The notes under the pieces are model-generated. The model was not told the DNA's origin and ran no database searches. It saw only the letters and a list, made by a program, of their open reading frames with translations. The translations under genes and the position numbers were made by a program. This document shows, one piece after another, positions 25,103 to 32,975 of a stretch of 64,000 nucleotides of DNA. Numbering within the stretch: position 1 is the first letter of the stretch; every line of letters starts with the position of its first letter. The DNA comes from Sphaerimonospora cavernae (GTDB taxonomy: Bacteria > Actinomycetota > Actinomycetes > Streptosporangiales > Streptosporangiaceae). The stretch spans positions 62,001-126,000 of the forward strand of contig NZ_JBHMQT010000037.1 in NCBI RefSeq assembly GCF_042435035.1. The letters are read 5' to 3'.

Positions 25103-27298
25103 ATGATCCCCTTCGAATGGGCCCTCGAAGGCAAGCGGTCCGGCAGCTTCGACGACTACGAAATCCTGGACGACAGCAAAAAGACTATCGATAGCAGAAA
25201 GACTAACAACAGCAAAGAGCCCCTCGGCAGGACGGCGTTCGAGCAGATGAGAAGCCGGTACGCCACCGGCATCTCCCCCCAGCTGCCCCAGGTGACGATC
25301 GCGAGGGTGACGAGCAGGGACCATGTCCGCTACGTGGTGCTGGCAATCCAGGTGTGGTCCGAGCACCGAGACGGCACCGATCGAAGGATCGCCCACACTC
25401 GCTGGTTCTGCGTGCCGTACAAGGATCTCGCCGGGCATCCGGTGACGTACGAGTCCCTCTACGATGCCTTTTCAAGACACACGCTGGAACTGCCCCCACC
25501 AGAGGCCGTGGTCGTACCGGCGCTCGACCCACGGGCCGTTGTGCCGTCGACATCGGAGACGCTGTCCGCCGCGAAGTCCGCCGCAGCATTGCTCATGACA
25601 GGCGAACCCGTGTGTGTGACAGGTGCCGAGGGCGTCTCCATGCGTGAGCGCCTGCGGTTTCTCGACACCGTCGCGGCGCTGCTCCCGTACGGGATGCGGG
25701 CGGGCCTGACCGCGGCCACCTGGATCAGCAGCACAGCTTGGGACAGCAGCCCGGCAAAGTACAAGATCAGGCTGTTCTTCGCCCGGCACGCTCCAGGAGG
25801 GGCTCATCCCATCGCCTGGGGGAAACAGGCGGAAATCCCCGCCAATGCCGCTGAACTGGCGCGGAGCTACTTCGACGCGTTTGGCTCATCCGATGTCCCC
25901 TTGCCTCAAGTCATCGGATCACTCGCCCAGCAAACGAAGTCTCTCTCGTTTATCGACTCCGACCATCGGGACGAGGCGCTGCGTTTACTCAAACATGCCT
26001 GCCGTCCGTCACAGCAGCACGACACCCGTCCCCAGCCCGAAGAGATCTACTCCGCGGGCGATCCTGACTGGGTCCCCGTGTCCCCAGAATCGGTGCCGGT
26101 GGAAATCCAACACCCCGGCAAGCCAACCGAAATCCTCCCCGAATCCATGCGGCATCTCACTCAGGACAAGAAGCCCACCCGGCTCACGTGGCATCAGCGC
26201 CTCGGGAAGAAACTTTCCCATCCACTGCCATGGCTGTTTACGGCGATGGTGGCGGCCGCGGTCGCCGCACTTTTGATCGTTTTTCTACCCGATCGTGATG
26301 CCGCGCCTTCCGAAGGGCCGGTAGCCGCTCCGCCGCCGAAGATCTACGTCCAGGCGTCAGCCGAATCGACGGAGTCGTACGTCGCCCATTTCATAGGCGA
26401 AGCGCTCCAGCACGAGGGGTACGAGGCTGTCGCTGACGATGTCGACGAAACGAATCCCATCGGCCTCCGCATCGAACCAACCGTGGTAATCACCTACGAC
26501 CTCGACATCCTGCGCCTTTTGCGGCATGGCGATGTTCCGGCCACGACCTCTGAGAAACTCCGGGACCTGCTGTCGACCGCGCTGACTGAGCAGCACCTGA
26601 CCAAGGTTGCGGCCCTCCCGTGGGTCAGCCGAGATGTCCTGCTCTTCGACTCCGGTCAGATCACACGCAAGGATCTGGAGGCCGACCTGAAAGATGGCGC
26701 CACCCCGGTTGATGTCCTCGTGCCGGAGAACTTCGGCCAAGGCTTCGAAGACGAGTTGAAGCAGCACTATCCCGGACTTCGGCTGCACCCGACACCGGCT
26801 CAGGATCTTATGCGGGAGCTCCGGCAGAAGACCGCCACGGCCGCGATCATGCCCGGGGACCGCGACTTCGAGGACTACCGGCGTTCGGACCTGCTGAGGG
26901 ACCGGCTACCGAAACGGCAGCTGATCGTCATCGCCAACACCTCCGTGGACGTCACGCTTCGCAGCATCCTGACCAGGATCTCAGGGCATCTTGATCAGAA
27001 GAGCATTGAGACGGGGCGGAACAATCCCCAGCAGGCGGCGAAGGACCTGGCCGACCGCGTCTACCAGCAGCAGGCCGCCGAGCAGAACGCATCCATCATC
27101 GTTGCGACTGACACCCCACAGGAACCTGGCCTATCCTTCAAAACCATTCTCATGATCTTAGCCATGGCTGCGCTCGCGATCTGCGGAGTCCTGCTGTTCT
27201 TCCGCTTCTTCCGGCTGCCCGACCGGCTGCCCGACCGACTGCCCGAGTCTTCGGGGCGGTCGCAGCGGAAGGGTCAGCACCACCGGAAGGAGACTTGA
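25103..27298 (+). CDS. Two-helix membrane protein: GAP1-like cytosolic part plus binding-protein-like outer domain
   Basis: 731 aa from ATG 25103; a TTG at 25076 overlapping the GTPase stop is the alternative. Residues 1-370 are cytosolic: a start MIPFEWALEGKRSGSFDDYE, a polar linker (20-40), and a segment LLPYGMRAGLTAATW that resembles GTPase-associated protein 1. Helix 1 is at about 373-393 (LFTAMVAAAVAALLIVFL). Residues 412-670 look like a periplasmic substrate-binding domain (DVLVPENFGQGFEDELKQHY). Helix 2 is at 676-700, then a basic tail with three RLPD units. It likely senses or binds something outside and signals to the GTPase. Confidence 0.75.
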   Translation: MIPFEWALEGKRSGSFDDYEILDDSKKTIDSRKTNNSKEPLGRTAFEQMRSRYATGISPQLPQVTIARVTSRDHVRYVVLAIQVWSEHRDGTDRRIAHTRWFCVPYKDLAGHPVTYESLYDAFSRHTLELPPPEAVVVPALDPRAVVPSTSETLSAAKSAAALLMTGEPVCVTGAEGVSMRERLRFLDTVAALLPYGMRAGLTAATWISSTAWDSSPAKYKIRLFFARHAPGGAHPIAWGKQAEIPANAAELARSYFDAFGSSDVPLPQVIGSLAQQTKSLSFIDSDHRDEALRLLKHACRPSQQHDTRPQPEEIYSAGDPDWVPVSPESVPVEIQHPGKPTEILPESMRHLTQDKKPTRLTWHQRLGKKLSHPLPWLFTAMVAAAVAALLIVFLPDRDAAPSEGPVAAPPPKIYVQASAESTESYVAHFIGEALQHEGYEAVADDVDETNPIGLRIEPTVVITYDLDILRLLRHGDVPATTSEKLRDLLSTALTEQHLTKVAALPWVSRDVLLFDSGQITRKDLEADLKDGATPVDVLVPENFGQGFEDELKQHYPGLRLHPTPAQDLMRELRQKTATAAIMPGDRDFEDYRRSDLLRDRLPKRQLIVIANTSVDVTLRSILTRISGHLDQKSIETGRNNPQQAAKDLADRVYQQQAAEQNASIIVATDTPQEPGLSFKTILMILAMAALAICGVLLFFRFFRLPDRLPDRLPESSGRSQRKGQHHRKET
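25163..25220 (+). repeat. AT-rich imperfect repeat inside the membrane-protein gene
   Basis: Three related units (AGCAAAAAGACT, AGCAGAAAGACT, AGCAAAGAG) encode a Ser/Lys/Thr/Asn-rich linker. Base and codon use differ sharply from the flanks, which suggests slippage expansion. Confidence 0.6.
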
Positions 27299-27335
27299 CC
27301 TCGGCGGGGAGCGGATCGATCCCTGGAACTGGGGA

Positions 27336-28040
27336 TCAGGTGGGGCGGATGAGGCCTTTCTTGGTGGCGGTGGCGACGGCGGCGGTGCGGGAGTCGACGC
27401 CGAGCTTGGTGTAGATGTGCACCAGGTGGGTCTTGACGGTGGTCTCGCTCAGGAACATCCGCTTGCTGATCTGCCGGTTGGACAGCCCGGCGGCGACGTG
27501 GCCGAGGACCTCCAGTTCCCTGGGGCTCAGCGTGGCCCGCGGGGTGCGTACCCGGCCCAGCAGGCGGGAGGCGACGCTGGGCGCCAGCGTGCTGGCACCG
27601 GTCGCGGCCGAGCGGATCGCGGCGTGCAGGTCGTCGGAAGGTGCGTCTTTGAGCAGGTAGCCGGTGGCTCCCGCCTCGATCGCGGCCACGATGTCGGCAT
27701 CGGTGTCGAACGTGGTGAGCACGAGCACCCGGGGAGCGATCGCGGCGGTGCCCAGGGAGGTGGTGTCCGTGGCGGCGGTGCCCAGGGCGACGGTGTCCAG
27801 GGCGACGGTGTCCAGGGCGACGATGAGCCTGGTGGCCTCGCTGCCGTGCATGCCCGCGCCTAGCTGGAGGTCCATCAGGACGACGTCCGGGCGGAGCCGG
27901 CGGGCCGCCTCGACGCCCTCCTCGCCGGTGGCGGCCTCCCCGACCAGCTCGAAATCGGGCTGCCCGGCGAGCATCGCGCGGATGCCCGAGCGCACCACGG
28001 GGTGATCGTCCACCAGGAGGATGCGGATCGGCGACGTCAT
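27336..28040 (-). CDS. NarL/LuxR-family response regulator with a repeat insertion
   Basis: 234 aa. The receiver has the acidic pair in LLVDDHPVV, the phospho-acceptor aspartate in DVVLMDLQLG, threonine in VLVLTTFD and lysine in YLLKDAPSDD. The output domain is a LuxR helix-turn-helix (LSPRELEVLGHVAAGLSN, KTHLVHIYTKLGV). Between the third and fourth strands an extra 25 residues made of five-residue repeats (ALDTV, ALGTA) are inserted, making it longer than the usual 210-220 aa. ATG overlaps the kinase stop. Target genes may be the divergent ABC pair. Confidence 0.92.
   Translation of the reverse strand: MTSPIRILLVDDHPVVRSGIRAMLAGQPDFELVGEAATGEEGVEAARRLRPDVVLMDLQLGAGMHGSEATRLIVALDTVALDTVALGTAATDTTSLGTAAIAPRVLVLTTFDTDADIVAAIEAGATGYLLKDAPSDDLHAAIRSAATGASTLAPSVASRLLGRVRTPRATLSPRELEVLGHVAAGLSNRQISKRMFLSETTVKTHLVHIYTKLGVDSRTAAVATATKKGLIRPT
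27748..27822. repeat. Five tandem 15-base repeats in the response regulator
   Basis: Units of the form GTGTCCAGGGCGACG: two exact copies (27793-27807, 27808-27822), one with a single change (27778-27792) and two more divergent (27748-27777). The unit length keeps the reading frame and adds five residues per copy. Confidence 0.85.
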
Positions 28041-29266
28041 CGGCCTTCTTCTCCCTCGCCCTCTCCCCTGCCGAGTGGCAGGGTGGCGACGACGGCGGTG
28101 CCCTCTCCGGGCGCGGACTCGACCGTGAGCGCGCCGCCCAGCGCGGCCACCCGGTCGCGCATCGCACGCAGACCGAAGCCGGTGTCCCCGGTGTCCCTGG
28201 TCTCCGCGGCCGGCTGCGCCGCCGGGTCGAAACCGCGACCGTCGTCGTAGATGTCCAGCATGACCATGTCATCCAGGTAGGTGAGGGTCACCCGGGCGTT
28301 GTCGGCCTCCGAATGGCGGCTGACGTTGCCCAGTGCGCCCTGGGCGATGCGCAGCAGCGCGACGTCGTAGTCGGCCGGCAGCGGTACGGGAGCCCCGGAC
28401 ACCTCGAACCGCACCCGCGTGGCGGTGCCGGCCGCGGCCGAGTCGCTGACCCTGCCCAGCGCCTCGACCAGGGAGGAGTGCTGCAGGGCGGGCGGCGCCA
28501 GCGCGCGGACGAAGTTGCGCGCCTCCTCCAGGTTCTCCTGCGCGGCGCGCCCGGCCTCGGCGATGCGCTGCTCGGCGTCCGCCGGCCGGTCCCGCAGGTC
28601 TCGGTGGGCGGCGCGGAGCAGCAGGATGATGCTGGACATGCCCTGGGCGAGCGTGTCGTGGATCTCCCTGGCCAGGCGCTCCCGCTCGGCCAGGCGGGCC
28701 GCGTCGCTCTCGGCCTGGACGAGCATCCCGCGGGTGCGGACCAGATCGTCGATCAGCAGGCGGCGCTGCTCGCTTTCGGAGTAGAGCGCCTTGTAGACCA
28801 GCGCCATGAGGGTGGCGACCGCCGCGCCGAGGGACGGACCGATCACCTGTGGGGCGTGCACGCCGCCCGCGTGCCAGCCGGCCGCCGCGATCGCGGCCGC
28901 GGTCAGTACGGCCACGCCGGGCAGCGCGACCGCCAACGGCAGCAGGTGGAGATAGGCGAAGAACAGCGGGAAGGCCAGCCAGACGAACTTCGGCGCGTTC
29001 AGCGCGAGCGCGGCCCAGCCGAATGTGATCACGACCAGCCAGCTCCGCCCGAGGACCAGGTGCGTACGGCCGCCGAAATGCGACAGCCGCCCCTCGATGA
29101 AGATCCCCACGCCGTAGAGCAGGCCGAGCAGGCCACCGCCGACCGCCAGAGCCGTACCTCCCGAGCGGACGACCCCGGCGACCGCGATCACCAGCAGGAC
29201 GGCGAAGGTGCCGTGGATGGCCCACCGCAGCAGCCTGAGCGCGGGCGGGAACGGAAAGTCCATCAT
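28037..29266 (-). CDS. Membrane histidine kinase, NarL-partner (HisKA_3) type
   Basis: 409 aa. The N-terminal 150 residues form about five to six membrane helices without a large outer loop, so the signal is probably sensed in or near the membrane. The dimerisation helix carries the phosphorylated histidine in LAREIHDTLAQGMSSI. The ATPase has N-box ALGNVSRHSEADNA, DDGRGFD, and GFGLRAMRDR with GEGTAVVATLPLG at the end. It overlaps the response-regulator gene by four bases. The promoter region is shared with the divergent ABC operon. Confidence 0.93.
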   Translation of the reverse strand: MMDFPFPPALRLLRWAIHGTFAVLLVIAVAGVVRSGGTALAVGGGLLGLLYGVGIFIEGRLSHFGGRTHLVLGRSWLVVITFGWAALALNAPKFVWLAFPLFFAYLHLLPLAVALPGVAVLTAAAIAAAGWHAGGVHAPQVIGPSLGAAVATLMALVYKALYSESEQRRLLIDDLVRTRGMLVQAESDAARLAERERLAREIHDTLAQGMSSIILLLRAAHRDLRDRPADAEQRIAEAGRAAQENLEEARNFVRALAPPALQHSSLVEALGRVSDSAAAGTATRVRFEVSGAPVPLPADYDVALLRIAQGALGNVSRHSEADNARVTLTYLDDMVMLDIYDDGRGFDPAAQPAAETRDTGDTGFGLRAMRDRVAALGGALTVESAPGEGTAVVATLPLGRGEGEGEEGR

Positions 29267-29384
29267 TCTTTCTCAGGGTATGCACCCCATGCCACCTGGC
29301 ACATCGTTCGAAAGGTGGATGTCCGGGTGACCGAAGGAGCGAACTCGGTCTGATCGACTTCACGATGTGTGAGAGCGGTCGCCG

Positions 29385-29412
29385 GGACAGGCTGAACCTG
29401 TCCAGTTCAGCC
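29385..29412. promoter_or_regulatory. Overlapping inverted repeats before the MacB-like operon
   Basis: GGACAGG-CTGAA-CCTGTCC (29385-29403) overlaps GGCTGAAC (29390-29397) / GTTCAGCC (29405-29412). The sequence TCCAGTTCAGC here also occurs in the TetR operator at 2099-2109. Probable operator for the permease-ATPase pair. Confidence 0.5.
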
Positions 29413-29435
29413 CAGTCAAAACGGGGGGATGCGCC

Positions 29436-30515
29436 GTGTTCGTGGCGCTGAGAGACCTGCGTTTCGCGAAGGGACGGTTCGCCCTCATGGGCGCGGTCGT
29501 CCTGCTCATCACGCTCCTGGTGACCATGTTGTCGGGTCTGACCGCCGGGTTGGCGCAGGAGAACATCTCGGCGATCGAAGGGCTGCCGGCCGACCGCGTC
29601 GTCTTCTCGAAGTCCGAGAAGCCGTCGTTCTCCGACAGCCGGATCACGGAGACGACCTGGCAGGAGTGGCGGAAGGTCGCCGGTGTCTCCGCGGTCGAAC
29701 GGCTCGGCATCACCATGGGCCGGCTCACCTTCGGCGACGAAAGCACGGGGGCGGCGACGGCGCTGTTCGGCGTGGAGCCGGGCGGCTCCCTCGCCAAGGG
29801 GTCGGGCGCCACGGTGGACACCGGCAAGGTGGTCCTGTCCGCCGCGCTGGCCGCCGACACCGGGCTGACCACCGGCGACGACGTGCGGATCTCGGGCCGC
29901 GACTTCACGGTCGCGGGCATCGGCGGCAAGGCCTCCTACAGCCACGCTCCCGTCGCGTGGATCGGCATCGGCGACTGGGAGTGGATGGGCCGTCAGAGCG
30001 GCGCCGACACGGTCGCCACCGTGCTCGCGCTGCGCACCACCGGAGACACGGATCTCGCCGCTGTCGACACGCGCCTCAGCACGACCACGATCCCCTTGGC
30101 CGCCGCGCCCGCGGCCATCGGCTCCTTCTCTTCGGAGAACGGCTCGCTGCAGCTCATGCGCGGGTTCCTGTTCGCGATCTCGGCGCTGGTCATCGGGGCG
30201 TTCTTCACCGTGTGGACGATCCAGCGGCGCGCCGACGTCGCCGTGCTGAAGGCGCTCGGCGCGAGCACCGGCTACCTGCTGCGCGACGCGCTCGCCCAGG
30301 CCGTCATCGTGCTGCTGCTCGGCGCGGGCATCGGCGGCGCCATCGGTGCCGGGCTGGGGGCGCTGGCCGAGGGCACCGTCCCGTTCGTCCTGTCGATCTC
30401 GACGACCGTCGTCCCCGTCGCCGTGATGATCGCACTCGGCGCGCTGGGCGCCGCGCTGGCCATCCGAAAGATCACCTCTGTCGACCCGCTGACCGCCCTG
30501 GGAGCCTCCCGATGA
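29436..30515 (+). CDS. MacB/FtsX-type ABC transporter permease
   Basis: 359 aa from GTG 29436 with GGGGGGA seven bases upstream. One helix near residues 15-40, an outer MacB-like periplasmic-core domain of about 190 residues (FGVEPGGSLAKGSG, VRISGRDFTVAGIGG), then three helices forming an FtsX domain (FAISALVIGAFFTVWTIQRR, DVAVLKALGAS, and two more). Such transporters couple ATP use to lipoprotein, peptide or drug handling. It is coupled to the ATPase gene (ATGA overlap) and divergent from the two-component system. Confidence 0.9.
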   Translation: MFVALRDLRFAKGRFALMGAVVLLITLLVTMLSGLTAGLAQENISAIEGLPADRVVFSKSEKPSFSDSRITETTWQEWRKVAGVSAVERLGITMGRLTFGDESTGAATALFGVEPGGSLAKGSGATVDTGKVVLSAALAADTGLTTGDDVRISGRDFTVAGIGGKASYSHAPVAWIGIGDWEWMGRQSGADTVATVLALRTTGDTDLAAVDTRLSTTTIPLAAAPAAIGSFSSENGSLQLMRGFLFAISALVIGAFFTVWTIQRRADVAVLKALGASTGYLLRDALAQAVIVLLLGAGIGGAIGAGLGALAEGTVPFVLSISTTVVPVAVMIALGALGAALAIRKITSVDPLTALGASR

Positions 30516-31231
30516 GCCTCGTCCTGTCCGACATCGTGCTGACCTACCCCGACGGGGACCGCAGGCTGACCGCGCTCGACCACGTCGATCTCTCCGTCGC
30601 TCCCGGCGAGTTCACCGCGGTCGTCGGCCCGTCCGGGTCGGGCAAGTCCAGCCTGCTCGCCGTGGCCGCCACCCTGATCACCCCGGACTCGGGCACCGTA
30701 CGGGTGGCCGGACACGACGTCACCCGGGCCGGGCAGGCGGCCAGGACCCGCATCCGCGGCGACCACATCGGCATCGTCTTCCAGCAGTCCAACCTGCTCG
30801 CCTCGCTGACCACCCTCGACCAACTCCTGGTCATGGCCCACCTGTCGGGAGGCTCGACGCGCGAGGCCGTGTCTCGGGCCCGCGAACTGCTCGATGCCGT
30901 GGACCTGGCCGGCAAGGAGCACAAGCGGCCCCACCAGCTCTCCGGTGGCGAGCGTCAGCGCGTCAACATCGCCCGCGCGCTGATGAACCGGCCCGAGGTG
31001 CTGCTGGTGGACGAGCCGACCAGCGCGCTGGACCACCACCGCGGCGAGCGGATCGTCTCCCTGCTGGCCGACCTGACCAGGCAGAACGGCCTGGCCACCG
31101 TCATGGTCACCCACGACCTGGCCACCCTCGCCAAGGTGGACACCGTACACACCATGTCCGACGGCAGGCTCGCCGCCGGCGACGATGCCGAGGCGGTCGC
31201 GGCCGTGGGCGGCGGCCGTTCCCCGCTCTGA
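30512..31231 (+). CDS. MacB/LolD-type ABC transporter ATP-binding protein
   Basis: 239 aa. Walker A VGPSGSGKSSLLAV, Q-loop GIVFQQSNLL, signature QLSGGERQRVNIARAL, Walker B EVLLVDEPTSALD and H-loop VMVTHDLATL are all intact. The start ATG overlaps the permease stop. Forms a two-component exporter or mechanotransmission pump with the upstream permease; expression probably depends on the divergent sensor kinase and regulator. Confidence 0.93.
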   Translation: MSLVLSDIVLTYPDGDRRLTALDHVDLSVAPGEFTAVVGPSGSGKSSLLAVAATLITPDSGTVRVAGHDVTRAGQAARTRIRGDHIGIVFQQSNLLASLTTLDQLLVMAHLSGGSTREAVSRARELLDAVDLAGKEHKRPHQLSGGERQRVNIARALMNRPEVLLVDEPTSALDHHRGERIVSLLADLTRQNGLATVMVTHDLATLAKVDTVHTMSDGRLAAGDDAEAVAAVGGGRSPL

Positions 31232-31303
31232 TCCGGCCCGTTCGACTGTCTGCCGGGGAGGGGATGCGGGCTGCTCGGGCCGTCCGCTAGTGTCTGCTAT
31301 TAC

Positions 31304-31317
31304 CAAGCGTTTGCTTG
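31304..31317. promoter_or_regulatory. Operator-like palindrome before the SDR genes
   Basis: CAAGC-GTTT-GCTTG, 26 bases upstream of the first SDR start. The form resembles operators of TetR regulators of acyl-CoA metabolism. No regulator gene adjoins it. Confidence 0.45.
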
Positions 31318-31342
31318 CGTAAGACGCTGGGAGGCTCGTGCG

Positions 31343-32122
31343 GTGAGGGACTTCGAGGGCAGGCCGGGCGTGGCTCTGGTCACGGGAGGAACCGGCGGCA
31401 TCGGCGCGGCCATCTGCCGTCACCTGGCCCGGCGGGGTTCGGCCGTCGCGTTCACCTACCGGTCCAACTCCGCGGGCGCGGAGGCGCTGACCGCCGAGAT
31501 CGCCGAGATCGCCGAGCAGGGCGGCGCGGTGGCGGCCGAACGTGTGGCGCTGACCGACGCCGACGCGGTGCGGGCGTACGTCGAATCGATTCTCGAGAGG
31601 TTCGGCGCGATCCACACACTCGTACACGCGGCGGGCCCGCACGTGCCGATGATCCACCTGTCCCGGGTCAGCCCCGAACAGTTCGCCGACCAGCTCCACG
31701 CCGACGTGTCCGGCTTCTTCACCATCGCCGCCGCCGTACTGCCCGCCCTGCGCGAGACCCGGGGATCGATCGTCGCCGTGACCACCGCGGCCACCCGCCG
31801 GTATCCCGTACGCGACGGCCTGTCCGCCGGGCCCAAGGGGGCCGTGGAAGCGCTGGCCCGCGGGCTCGCCGCCGAGGAGGGCCGTTTCGGCGTCAGGGTG
31901 AACTGCGTCGGCCCCGGCATGCTCACCGACGGCATGTCGGCCCGTCTGCAGGCGTCCGGCGACCTCGACCAGCGGGCCCTCGACGTCGCCATGGGCAACA
32001 TCCCGCTCCGGACCTTCGGGTCCGCCGACGACGTCGCGGAAGCGGTCTGCTTCCTCGCCTCCGACCGGGCCCGGTTCGTCACGGGTCAGAAGCTCGACGT
32101 GGACGGCGGATACGGCCTCTGA
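31343..32122 (+). CDS. Short-chain dehydrogenase/reductase (FabG-like)
   Basis: 259 aa. NAD(P)-binding motif GGTGGIGAAICRHL near residue 12, VHAAGPH in place of NNAG, and a C-terminal VTGQKLDVDGGYG as in FabG-type enzymes. The expected catalytic tyrosine of YxxxK is not clear: the region reads RYPVRDGLSAGPKGAVEAL, with the lysine but a shifted or missing tyrosine, so activity is uncertain. GTG start with GGGAGG about ten bases upstream. It is followed by a second SDR gene in the same operon. Confidence 0.87.
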   Translation: MRDFEGRPGVALVTGGTGGIGAAICRHLARRGSAVAFTYRSNSAGAEALTAEIAEIAEQGGAVAAERVALTDADAVRAYVESILERFGAIHTLVHAAGPHVPMIHLSRVSPEQFADQLHADVSGFFTIAAAVLPALRETRGSIVAVTTAATRRYPVRDGLSAGPKGAVEALARGLAAEEGRFGVRVNCVGPGMLTDGMSARLQASGDLDQRALDVAMGNIPLRTFGSADDVAEAVCFLASDRARFVTGQKLDVDGGYGL

Positions 32123-32147
32123 AGCGACGAAACGATCAGGAGTGGAC

Positions 32148-32894
32148 GTGGCGAACGGCATTCATCTGGGGTTCACCGCCGGGGACGTCGTCCTCGTCAC
32201 CGGCGCCGGGAGCGGCATCGGCCGGGCGACGGCCCTCCGGGCCGCCGAACTCGGCCTGCGTGTGGCCGCCTGGGATCTCAACGGGACGGCGGCGGACGCC
32301 ACGGTCGCCCGCATCGCCGAAGGCGGCGGCACGGCGATCGCGGTCAGCGCCGACGTGTCGAACCCGGCGGACATCGCGGCGGGGTTCGCCGCGAGCCGAA
32401 ACCGGCTCGGGACCATCCGGTACCTGGTCAACAACGCCGGGCCCTCCTCGGCGGACGAGTTCGAGTTCGACGAGGCACTGCGGATCGCGGTAGGCAGCAT
32501 GCGCCGGATGACCGACGCCTGGCTGTCCGGCGGCACGCCCACAGGCGCCGCCCTGGTCAACGTCGCCTCCGTCGCCGGCAACGTGGTCGGCACCGCATCG
32601 GACTGGTACTGCGCGGCGAAGGCCGCGATCGCCGGGTACACACGGCATCTCGCGGCATACCGCAGTCACGAGGTGCGCAGCAACGCCGTGGCCCCCGGGA
32701 TGACCGACACGCCGCGGCTGACCGGCTTCGCGGAGAGCGAGGTCGGACAGCGCGTCCTACAGCGGATCCCGCTGGGCCGGATGGCCGACCCCGACGACAT
32801 CGCGCATGCGATCCTGTTCCTGCTCTCGCCGCTCGCCGCGTACATCAACGGCGTCGTCCTCCCCGTCGACGGCGGCTGGACCATCACCCAGTGA
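32148..32894 (+). CDS. Short-chain dehydrogenase/reductase
   Basis: 248 aa. Cofactor loop TGAGSGIGRATALRA, NNAGPSS, catalytic serine near VNVASVAGNVV, then W-Y-C-A-A-K giving YxxxK (DWYCAAKAAIAGY), and C-terminal INGVVLPVDGGW. The GTG at 32148 is chosen because AGGAG is five bases upstream; GTG 32142 overlaps that site. Twenty-five bases after the first SDR. Possible joint role is reduction or oxidation of a hydroxyacyl or sterol-like compound; substrate unknown. Confidence 0.9.
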   Translation: MANGIHLGFTAGDVVLVTGAGSGIGRATALRAAELGLRVAAWDLNGTAADATVARIAEGGGTAIAVSADVSNPADIAAGFAASRNRLGTIRYLVNNAGPSSADEFEFDEALRIAVGSMRRMTDAWLSGGTPTGAALVNVASVAGNVVGTASDWYCAAKAAIAGYTRHLAAYRSHEVRSNAVAPGMTDTPRLTGFAESEVGQRVLQRIPLGRMADPDDIAHAILFLLSPLAAYINGVVLPVDGGWTITQ

Positions 32895-32975
32895 GCACAT
32901 CCTGAAACTTCCCGGCCGAGTCGGACAATCCGTCTTCAGCCCCATTTAGTTGGATTTTCACGTGATAATCTTCGC

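Noticed and set aside
30272..32161. 629-codon minus-strand frame
   Set aside because: Antisense to the MacB-like ATPase and the first SDR, both with intact motifs.
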